Assembly: GCA_002440805.1 (NCBI GenBank)
Contig: DJVD01000075.1
Location: 739-9,609 of the forward strand
Direction: 5' to 3'
DNA length: 8,871 nt
From: Chloroflexi bacterium UBA6265
Lineage (GTDB): Bacteria > Chloroflexota > Chloroflexia > Thermomicrobiales > UBA6265
Of the stretch, positions 1 to 5,689 are shown piece after piece. The first letter of the stretch is position 1; each line of letters opens with the position of its first letter. Both the position numbers and the translations under genes were made by a program. Below the pieces are notes generated by a model that worked only from the letters and a program-made list of their open reading frames with translations, searched no databases and was not told the DNA's origin.

Positions 1-172
1 CAACGGCGAACTGGTTGCCCGAACCACCGGCGATCAGCGCTCTTCGCGCCTCGCCTCCTACATCAATGCCAATTCCTATTTGGTCATCAAACCACGAGAA
101 ACGCCATACAATGCCGGAGAGTATGTAGATGCCCTGCTGACCGCAGCACCATCGAGGAAGGATCCCAATTAG
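1..172 (+). CDS. moeA: MoeA-type molybdopterin molybdenumtransferase, C-terminal fragment
   Basis: Only the last 56 codons and the stop are in the window; reading starts at base 2 and the 5' part lies to the left. The fragment contains TGDQRSSRLASYINANSYLVI followed by a YNAGEYVDALL ending. In MoeA and gephyrin-E proteins the C-terminal domain IV carries this G-x-Q-S-S-x-R-L...A-x-x-L-x-V-I-P...A-G-E-x-V-x-x-L-L pattern. The family inserts molybdate into adenylated molybdopterin in the cytoplasm. The assignment is supported by the MoaD-MoaE fusion about 2.4 kb downstream on the same strand. The stop lies 3 bases before the next start, so co-transcription with the peptidase gene is likely. Because only the C-terminal domain is visible, a fusion or a truncated upstream part cannot be excluded. 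Confidence 0.82.
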   Translation, partial: NGELVARTTGDQRSSRLASYINANSYLVIKPRETPYNAGEYVDALLTAAPSRKDPN

Positions 173-175
173 CCC

Positions 176-2209
176 ATGGCCAGGAAATCGACCAAATCCG
201 GGAAACAATCAAAACCCCAGCTGACACCGCCAGCATGGCATGTCACCGCTCCCGGCGCTCCTTTGGAAAGCGCCCATAACGGTGGCCGGGCGATCACGAT
301 CGAGGACCTGTTTGCCTGGCACCTGCCGGGTAATCCGCAGGTTTCGCCTGATGGCAGCAAAATCGTGTACGAGGTACTGGGGATCGATAAGGTGAAAGAC
401 GATTACCGGTCGGCGTTGTGGTTGATCGATGGCGAGGCCGAACCGCGCCAACTCACCAGCGGCCAGGGGAAAGACACGTCGCCCGCGTGGAGTCCGGATG
501 GATCACATATCGCGTTCCTCTCCGATCGCGCCGAGAAAAACCAGATCTTTGTGATGCCGGTGGATGGGGGTGAGGCCAGGCAAGTCACGCACATCGACAG
601 CGGCGTCGGTCAGTTCGAATGGAGACCGGATGGCAGCAAGTTCGCCTTCACCAGCCGTATTGCCCCCGAAAAGGAAGGCGACAGCGATGTCAAGGTGATC
701 ACCTCGGCCTACTACAAGTTCGATGGCATGGGCTTTATCGACGACAAGGCGAGCCAGGTCTGCCTTATCAGCGCCGAGGGCGGCGAGCACGATGTACTTA
801 CCGAGGGGGCATTCAATCACATCCAGATCGCCTTTGCGCCAAACGGCTACGAAATTGCATTTGCAGCCAACCGTGAAGCGGACTGGGACATTCGTCGCGA
901 GCGCGACATCTGGACCATCGATATTCACAGCAAACACCTGAAACAACTGACCGATGGCAAGGGCGCATGGGGTAACCCCACCTACTCGCAGGATGGGAAA
1001 TGGCTGGCCATTATCGGTGATCCCGATGCCTACGCCGAGAACGTCAACGATGGCCTGTATGTGATGCCAGCCATCGGTGGCGAACCGGTACGCCTCGGCA
1101 AGGATCTCGATCGCGCGATTGGTGATACCGGCATGAGCGGCCCTGCCGGAGCAGGTGGCAAGACACTGATCTGGACGGACGACAGCAAGGCGATTGATGC
1201 ACTTGTTTCCGATTGCGGTGACACACATGTGGTGCGATTCCCGCGTAATGGCAAGAAGCCAACCTGCCTGACACCGAAAGGTCGCCATATTAAAGCGTTC
1301 CAGCGCCAGGGCGATGACCTGATCCTGGCAGCCGCCCAACCCGCCCGACCAATGGAACTCAGCCGACTCAGTGCCGATGGCGAACAGCGCCTTACCCATC
1401 ACAACGATGCCTGGGTGGCAGAAGTCAACATCCCCCAGCCGGAAGAGTTCTGGGTGCAGAGTGGCGACGAGATGATCCAGGGCTGGCTGATTCGGCCCGA
1501 AGGCAACACCGCCAACAGCAAGAAGAAGGTGCCACTGATTCTCAATATTCACGGTGGGCCGCATGCCCAGTTCAGTCCGGCGTTCTTTCACGAGTTGCAG
1601 ATGTATGTGGCGCGCGGCTATGCCCTGGTGTTTATCAATCCGCGCGGTAGCACCGGTCGGAGCAACGAATTTGGACGTGCCGTGAATGCCAAATGGGGCT
1701 TTGCCGATATGCCCGATTTCATGGCTGCGGTCGATTACGCACTCTCCCTCGGTGGGCTGGACGAGAAGCGACTTGGGGTCACCGGCGGCAGCTATGGCGG
1801 CTTCAGTACCAACTGGATTCTTGGCCATACCGATCGCTTTAAGGCGGCGGTCACCGACCGCACCATCAGCAACATGGCCAGCATGTATGGCACCGACGAT
1901 ATCAGCCTGATCGGATTCGACAAGGCGCTCGGCACTCCGTGGGAAAACCCAATCGGATTCTGGGAAGCATCGCCGCTCGCCTACGTGCAGAACGTGACCG
2001 CGCCCTGCCTGATCATCCACAGCGAGGAAGATTACCGCTGCCCCATGGAGCAGGCAGAACAATGGTTCATGGCATTGAAATCGATGGGCCGGACCACAGA
2101 ACTCGTCCGTTTCCCGAACGAATCCCACGGCATGGGTCGGACCGGAAAGCCGAAGCACCGTGTAGAGCGACTCCAGCGCACGCTTGCCTGGTTTGAGGAT
2201 TATCTCTAG
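176..2209 (+). CDS. S9-family serine peptidase (acylaminoacyl/oligopeptidase type)
   Basis: A 677-residue protein without a signal peptide or membrane segment, so probably cytoplasmic. The N-terminal two thirds form a TolB/PD40-like beta-propeller with repeated blade motifs (VSPDGSKIVY, WSPDGSHIAFLSDR, WRPDGSKFAFTSR, FAPNGYEIAFAANR, YSQDGKWLAIIGD). The C-terminal alpha/beta-hydrolase domain has the oxyanion-region HGG motif at about residues 459-461, the nucleophile elbow GGSYGG with Ser539, Asp619 in HSEEDYRCP, and His651 in NESHGMGR. The full catalytic triad is therefore present. Length and architecture match S9C/S9A-like peptidases, which cleave short peptides or N-acylated residues because the propeller restricts access to the active site. 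The ATG at 176 follows GAGGAAGG at 154-161, with a rather long spacing of 14 nt. Its job beside molybdenum-cofactor genes is unknown; substrate specificity cannot be read from the sequence. Confidence 0.93.
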   Translation: MARKSTKSGKQSKPQLTPPAWHVTAPGAPLESAHNGGRAITIEDLFAWHLPGNPQVSPDGSKIVYEVLGIDKVKDDYRSALWLIDGEAEPRQLTSGQGKDTSPAWSPDGSHIAFLSDRAEKNQIFVMPVDGGEARQVTHIDSGVGQFEWRPDGSKFAFTSRIAPEKEGDSDVKVITSAYYKFDGMGFIDDKASQVCLISAEGGEHDVLTEGAFNHIQIAFAPNGYEIAFAANREADWDIRRERDIWTIDIHSKHLKQLTDGKGAWGNPTYSQDGKWLAIIGDPDAYAENVNDGLYVMPAIGGEPVRLGKDLDRAIGDTGMSGPAGAGGKTLIWTDDSKAIDALVSDCGDTHVVRFPRNGKKPTCLTPKGRHIKAFQRQGDDLILAAAQPARPMELSRLSADGEQRLTHHNDAWVAEVNIPQPEEFWVQSGDEMIQGWLIRPEGNTANSKKKVPLILNIHGGPHAQFSPAFFHELQMYVARGYALVFINPRGSTGRSNEFGRAVNAKWGFADMPDFMAAVDYALSLGGLDEKRLGVTGGSYGGFSTNWILGHTDRFKAAVTDRTISNMASMYGTDDISLIGFDKALGTPWENPIGFWEASPLAYVQNVTAPCLIIHSEEDYRCPMEQAEQWFMALKSMGRTTELVRFPNESHGMGRTGKPKHRVERLQRTLAWFEDYL

Positions 2210-2281
2210 CCGCGTGGCACTGAATGTGCGAGGACTCAAGGGAGACGACAGCGAATCCGCTGCATACCAAGGAGGTTCTCT

Positions 2282-2509
2282 ATGAGTCACGGACACGATG
2301 ATTTTGCGATTTCGGATGTTGAGTACAACCTGATCACGACGTTGAGCAACCTGCTGCAGGCCGAAGACGCCCTGCACAAGTACATGGCAGATGCTGAAGC
2401 ATCCGGTGACACCGAAGTTGTGGACATCTTCAGGGAGCTGCACGATTCCAATCGCCAGTTTGCCAAGCGCATGCGCGAGAAACTGCATAATCAGATGATG
2501 AACAACTAA
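2282..2509 (+). CDS. Small helical protein, unknown function (possible half-ferritin-like hairpin)
   Basis: A 75-residue protein preceded by a near-perfect Shine-Dalgarno AAGGAGGT at 2269-2276, 5 nt before the ATG, which argues for strong translation. It has no signal peptide, cysteine or membrane segment. Two amphipathic helices can be drawn: roughly residues 13-38 (with E28, D29, H32, Y34, D37) and 44-70 (with E45, D48, E52, H54, E66), separated by a SGD turn. This two-helix pattern with acidic and His residues facing each other resembles half-ferritin or encapsulated-ferritin-like proteins. However, the second helix has E-L-H rather than the usual E-x-x-H, so metal binding is only a hypothesis. 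It lies 72 bp after the peptidase gene and a terminator-like hairpin follows it. I do not recognise a named family with confidence. Confidence 0.75.
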   Translation: MSHGHDDFAISDVEYNLITTLSNLLQAEDALHKYMADAEASGDTEVVDIFRELHDSNRQFAKRMREKLHNQMMNN

Positions 2510-2534
2510 ACCACCCTGACTATTGAGTAGACTG

Positions 2535-2562
2535 AAGGCGGGTCGCGTTGCGATCCGCCTTT
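2535..2562 (+). terminator. Terminator-like hairpin between the small gene and moaDE
   Basis: The arms AAGGCGGGTCGC (2535-2546) and GCGATCCGCCTT (2550-2561) pair over 12 positions with one G-U, around the loop GTT. Only a short T run follows (TTTGT), so termination may be weak. The hairpin ends 22 nt before the moaDE start, so it could also act as an attenuator or processing site for read-through transcripts. Confidence 0.6.
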
Positions 2563-2583
2563 GTCGTAACCATGAGGCGTTGC

Positions 2584-3291
2584 ATGTCCCACTCCATCAC
2601 GATTTCGATGCTCTATTTCGCCATGTTCCGCGAGCAAATCGGCAAACAGTCCGGGCAACTGACGGTGCCCGTTGGCACAACCGCCGGTGAGATCTTCGGC
2701 ATCGTCACCGCTGCCTATCCTGCCCTTGCCGGTATGCGCGCATCGACCATGGTCATGGTGAACGAAGACTATGCAGCGCCCGACCAACTCCTGAACGAAG
2801 GTGACGAAGTGGCCCTGATCCCGCCGGTGAGTGGTGGCGATCACCGGTTCATCTGCACCGAAGATGTGCTCAATCCTCGGAATATCGAGCGACTGGTTTC
2901 ATCCCATGATGCGGGCGCCCTGGTGACCTTTATCGGCACGGTGCGCAATCATGCTCGCGGCATGGCCGTGAGTTCGCTGGAATATGAGGCTTACGCCCCT
3001 GCTGCCGCGAAGATGTTGGCGCAGGTCGGATCCGAGGTGCGGGACAAATGGCCGGCTGTGCAGATCGCTATTGCACACCGCTTTGGCCATCTCGTGCCTG
3101 GCGAGGCCAGCGTGGTGATCGCGTGCAGCAGCGCCCATCGTGATGATGCCTATACCGCATCGGCGTGGGCGATCAGCCGCATCAAGGAGATCGTGCCAAT
3201 CTGGAAAAAGGAGCACTACGAAGACGGTTCCGCCTGGATCGGCAGCGAACACGATTACCAGGTAGATACAGGACGATTGGAATCTTCGTAG
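2584..3291 (+). CDS. MoaD-MoaE fusion, molybdopterin synthase
   Basis: A 235-residue protein joining both subunits of molybdopterin synthase, which converts precursor Z (cPMP) to molybdopterin. Residues about 5-85 are a MoaD ubiquitin-like domain (MLYFAMFREQIG..., EGDEVALIPPVSGG) ending in the Gly84-Gly85 pair that becomes the thiocarboxylate in free MoaD. Residues about 88-225 are MoaE: GALVTFIGTVRNHARG, LEYEAYAPAA, IAIAHRFGHLVPGEASV, and IKEIVPIWKKE, where Lys201 and Lys208 correspond to the catalytic lysines 119 and 126 of the E. coli enzyme. I chose the ATG at 2584 because GAGG at 2574-2577 precedes it at usable spacing and MoaD homology starts there; an in-frame ATG at 2572 is the alternative. 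Fused forms are known, for example MoaX of Mycobacterium tuberculosis, which is reported to need cleavage after the Gly-Gly. Confidence 0.92.
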   Translation: MSHSITISMLYFAMFREQIGKQSGQLTVPVGTTAGEIFGIVTAAYPALAGMRASTMVMVNEDYAAPDQLLNEGDEVALIPPVSGGDHRFICTEDVLNPRNIERLVSSHDAGALVTFIGTVRNHARGMAVSSLEYEAYAPAAAKMLAQVGSEVRDKWPAVQIAIAHRFGHLVPGEASVVIACSSAHRDDAYTASAWAISRIKEIVPIWKKEHYEDGSAWIGSEHDYQVDTGRLESS

Positions 3292-3301
3292 GAGTGGAAA
3301 T

Positions 3302-3318
3302 GGCCACAGACTGTGGCC
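3302..3318 (+). repeat. Perfect inverted repeat just after moaDE
   Basis: GGCCACA (3302-3308) and TGTGGCC (3312-3318) form a 7-bp stem around GAC, starting 10 nt after the moaDE stop. There is no T run, so it is not a classical terminator. It may stabilise the mRNA 3' end or be part of the larger structured spacer. Confidence 0.5.
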
Positions 3319-3341
3319 GGTGACGCGATGCGCTGGAGCAA

Positions 3342-3377
3342 TCCGTGCCCTTGGTCCGTTGGGCTGCACGGCACGGA
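3342..3377. repeat. Inverted repeat in the convergent spacer
   Basis: TCCGTGCC (3342-3349) and GGCACGGA (3370-3377) are perfectly complementary over 8 bp with a 20-nt interval. An inner GCCC/GGGC pair (3347-3350 with 3361-3364) competes with the outer stem. Its right arm shares its last two bases with the next hairpin, so the two stems cannot both form completely. Confidence 0.45.
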
Positions 3378-3411
3378 GAGGACGCAACCGTTGCGATGGC
3401 TGCGTCCTCTC
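3376..3411 (-). terminator. Strong hairpin between convergent genes, probable terminator
   Basis: GAGAGGACGCA (3376-3386) and TGCGTCCTCTC (3401-3411) are an 11-bp perfect inverted repeat. In minus-strand RNA the stem extends to 14 bp by one G-U and two G-C pairs (GCAGCC with GGTTGC) around an 8-nt loop. In plus-strand RNA the same position is an A-C mismatch. It therefore fits best as the 3' end of the minus-strand gene at 3460-4920, although it could work for both. No T run follows on either strand, so the mechanism of termination is uncertain. Confidence 0.55.
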
Positions 3412-3459
3412 GTTCGATTGCAATACCAGCCTTTGGCACCCAAGGCCAGAGACACCAAC

Positions 3460-4920
3460 CTACGGAAGTTCAACCCGCAACACCATCAAGTCAGAAAACA
3501 GGACCAATGTATCGCCTACCAGGTCGGCATCCCACGTGACCGCCGAATCGATGGTGTACCTGGTGCCGGCGCGATCGAAGCAGACGAAGCTATCGGCGGT
3601 GTAGCAAGCATAGTCATTGTTCGCTGCGACCACCAGCGGCCCCATATCCGGCATACGCACCCGATCGGTCTCCAGGATGACGTCGCCCTCCGCATTGAGC
3701 CAGGTGAGCGCCGACGTGGAATGGCCCTCCCGACCCAGTAAACGCATCAGCAATGGCGGAGACTCCCACGTGTGCAGGGCAACTGCGATGGCCCCATCTG
3801 GTGAAACGTTGACCACGCCCGATTGGTCGAACGATCGCTGCCACTTCACGTCACCGTTCTGTGGATCAACCAGCGACAGTGTGGTGCCAATGCCTGGACC
3901 AACGAGCGTGTCTGATATCACAAGCAGCCCGGCGGGCACCGGCTCCATCATCACGCTCACGGGCTCCACATCCCTGAACGCAGCAGACAGGTCGAACTCC
4001 TTGACCTGCGTTCCACTCGTCAGATCAAACACGTCAACTGAGCCATCCATCTGGGCGAGGTACAGCTCAGTGCCGATCTGCGCCAGCGCCGGCGGTTGGG
4101 TAAAGCCGTCCGCCTCAGGTGCAACCAGCTTGTAGTCGGCCTGCCAACGCGTCTTGCCTGTGGTCGTATCCACTGCGGTGAGTGTCCCCGCTTCGAGGAA
4201 AATCGCCACATCCCCGGCCATTTCGATGGTTTCCCATCCTTCTACCACCTGCCAGTCGGCGATCGAACGGGACCACATCTCCTCCCCGGTTTGCATATCA
4301 AACGCAACCATTTCGCTCAGCACTGGCATACTGTTCACTTCCGCGGACCCAATCTCCTGACTTGCAATGCCGATCGCCACATCATCATTGAAAATGAAGT
4401 ACATCATTCGGCCGACATCTTGCTGCCAAATCATTTGGTTGGTGGCAAGATCAAACGACACCAGTTGCTGGGTTTCCAGGTCCTTGGAATCAGTAACCGC
4501 GATCAAATTGTCCCCATGTACATAGGAATAACTCTCTCGTTCCAATCCGGGAATAGGTGCCGGGTAAAGCGCTACGTCGGGGCCTGGAGTGAGCCCGGTA
4601 TCGGCTGGCAAAGTCGCAAGGGATTGACTGGCGTACTGCGGTTCCAGCACGCGGGGAGCAAGCTGGACAATCGAAGCCGCAGCCAGCGCAATCACGACTA
4701 ATACAGCCGCGGCGATAAAGAGCGGGTGGCTGCGCCGAGCGGCAGACGGAACGTGCTCACGCTGCGACGGCGGCGAAGCAATCACAGTGGGACGATCGGT
4801 GGCAGCGCGATTCGGTGTCCCGGCCTCCATCCGCTGCTGCAATCGTTCTGTGAACGTCGCGTCCGGCTCCATTGCTGCATCAAACGCGCCATTGAATTGG
4901 CGGAAATCGTTATCGGTCAT
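3460..4920 (-). CDS. Single-pass membrane protein with PQQ-like propeller, probable anti-sigma factor
   Basis: A 486-residue protein in three parts. Residues 1-64 are polar and cytoplasmic, with an N-terminal helix (FNGAFDAAMEPDATFTERLQQRM) of the kind that precedes the membrane anchor in sigma-partner proteins. Residues about 66-88 (PLFIAAAVLVVIALAAAS...) form one transmembrane helix. Residues about 105-486 would be extracytoplasmic and contain PQQ/WD-like blades: LVSFDLATNQMIWQQD, MVAFDMQTGEEMWSR, LTAVDTTTGKTRWQ, VDVFDLTSGTQV, LSLVDPQNGDVKWQRS. The start codon overlaps the stop of the sigma-factor gene (ATGA), implying translational coupling and paired function. I infer that it holds the sigma factor at the membrane and senses an envelope signal or ligand through the propeller. 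No zinc-binding HxxxCxxC motif is present, so it is not a ZAS-type anti-sigma factor. Direct evidence of sigma binding is lacking. Confidence 0.8.
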   Translation of the reverse strand: MTDNDFRQFNGAFDAAMEPDATFTERLQQRMEAGTPNRAATDRPTVIASPPSQREHVPSAARRSHPLFIAAAVLVVIALAAASIVQLAPRVLEPQYASQSLATLPADTGLTPGPDVALYPAPIPGLERESYSYVHGDNLIAVTDSKDLETQQLVSFDLATNQMIWQQDVGRMMYFIFNDDVAIGIASQEIGSAEVNSMPVLSEMVAFDMQTGEEMWSRSIADWQVVEGWETIEMAGDVAIFLEAGTLTAVDTTTGKTRWQADYKLVAPEADGFTQPPALAQIGTELYLAQMDGSVDVFDLTSGTQVKEFDLSAAFRDVEPVSVMMEPVPAGLLVISDTLVGPGIGTTLSLVDPQNGDVKWQRSFDQSGVVNVSPDGAIAVALHTWESPPLLMRLLGREGHSTSALTWLNAEGDVILETDRVRMPDMGPLVVAANNDYACYTADSFVCFDRAGTRYTIDSAVTWDADLVGDTLVLFSDLMVLRVELP

Positions 4921-5498
4921 CGGGTTTCTCCATTGCGTTGCAGCCAGGTCGATCGGAACGCACTGCGGGCACGTGCAAGCAGCGATTCAGTTGCGGTGTG
5001 GGAAATGAAAAGCGCCTCGGCTACTGTGGCGACATCACAGCCGTCAAAGTAGCGAAGCACGATAGCGGCCCGAAAGCGGGGGTTGAGCGCAGCCAATGTG
5101 GCGATCACTTCTTCGCGGATGGGTAGCGATTCCAGGTCGAGATCGGGCAGGCCCGGTTGCTCGCCAGGATCGTCTCCATCTACCCGGATCCCAAACATAT
5201 CGCGATCGCGGCCGGCACGACGATAGTGGTCGATCAACTTGTTGCGGGCGATATGGAACAGCCATCGATTTCGGTCTTCAGCATCATACGGCGCGGCGCC
5301 GGATCGCACGGCAGCGAGCATGGTGTCCTGGGTAAGGTCTTCCGCCTGCGCGCGGTTGCCACCTACCCGCGGATAGAAGTAGCCGTATATGCGCGGGATC
5401 GAATCCGCCAACGCAGCAGTCGGCGGATTGTGCGCGGCCGCGTCCGTTTTGTTCTTCGCTGGGTTCAATACGACTGTCCCTGGTGCAGCAATCGCCAT
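4917..5498 (-). CDS. ECF-type RNA polymerase sigma factor
   Basis: A 193-residue sigma70-family protein lacking region 3, as ECF factors do. Region 2 spans about residues 32-95 (PRIYGYFYPRVGGN, QAEDLTQDTMLAA, WLFHIARNKLIDHYRRAGR). Region 4 spans about 130-185 (LAALNPRFRAAIVLRYFDG, then the helix-turn-helix VATVAEALFISHTATESLLARARSAFR). An acidic, Asp/Pro/Gly-rich linker (DGDDPGEQPGLPDLDLE) joins them. The frame stays open upstream to 5663, but the ATG at 5498 is chosen because AAGGAGAG at 5512-5505 lies 6 nt before it and the upstream part shows no family similarity. It forms an operon with the downstream membrane protein through a 4-bp overlap. The promoters it recognises cannot be deduced; I saw no convincing autoregulatory GGAAC/CGT-type motif upstream. 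Confidence 0.92.
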   Translation of the reverse strand: MAIAAPGTVVLNPAKNKTDAAAHNPPTAALADSIPRIYGYFYPRVGGNRAQAEDLTQDTMLAAVRSGAAPYDAEDRNRWLFHIARNKLIDHYRRAGRDRDMFGIRVDGDDPGEQPGLPDLDLESLPIREEVIATLAALNPRFRAAIVLRYFDGCDVATVAEALFISHTATESLLARARSAFRSTWLQRNGETR

Positions 5499-5504
5499 AT
5501 GCAT

Positions 5505-5512
5505 CTCTCCTT
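5505..5512 (-). promoter_or_regulatory. Ribosome binding site that fixes the sigma factor start
   Basis: AAGGAGAG on the minus strand stands 6 nt before the ATG at 5498. The in-frame ATGs at 5504 and 5516 are too close to it or upstream of it. Confidence 0.8.
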
Positions 5513-5592
5513 GCATAGTAGAACGAAGCCGCGGCGGTAATCTGTCGGTGTGATGGAAATTGCCGTAACGGGCAGGATCCAGGGTCAGTTCG

Positions 5593-5625
5593 CCCGAGCC
5601 CAGGTTGTGAACTGGTGAACTCGGG
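5593..5625 (-). repeat. Interrupted inverted repeat with tandem 8-mers upstream of the sigma gene
   Basis: On the minus strand CCCGAG (5625-5620) pairs with CTCGGG (5598-5593), and inside them CCAG (5615-5612) pairs with CTGG (5603-5600). Overlapping this, GTTCACCA (5620-5613) and GTTCACAA (5612-5605) are tandem near-identical 8-mers. It lies in the 191-bp gap between the ABC-F stop and the sigma start. It could be a weak terminator for the ABC-F transcript or an operator for the sigma operon. No T run follows and no clear promoter was found in the gap. Confidence 0.35.
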
Positions 5626-5689
5626 ACGTGGACCAGGGATCGTTTCGGGTTCAGCCGAGCCACTACACGAATGCAGATCAGCAGTCCTG

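Noticed and set aside
503..2488. Long antisense open frame (661 codons) opposite the S9 peptidase
   Set aside because: It mirrors the codon-position bias of a GC-rich gene. The translation is rich in His, Cys and Ala with no recognisable domain, while the opposite strand encodes a complete peptidase with its catalytic triad.
2548..2583. Upstream start for moaDE at TTG 2548 or ATG 2572
   Set aside because: The 2548 codon lies inside the hairpin and has no ribosome binding site. MoaD homology begins just after the ATG at 2584. The 2572 ATG remains possible but would place GAGG inside the gene.
176..3291. The S9 peptidase as the processing enzyme for the MoaD-MoaE fusion
   Set aside because: S9 propeller peptidases usually admit only short peptides, so cleavage between two folded domains is unlikely, and there is no sequence evidence beyond proximity.
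3312..3460. A tRNA or a small protein gene in the convergent spacer
   Set aside because: The paired arms do not form a cloverleaf and no CCA-adjacent acceptor stem or T-loop consensus is present. The short open frames crossing it lack ribosome binding sites and recognisable content.
5499..5663. N-terminal extension of the sigma factor to 5663
   Set aside because: The extension has no ECF similarity, and a clear Shine-Dalgarno sequence 6 nt before 5498 marks the real start.
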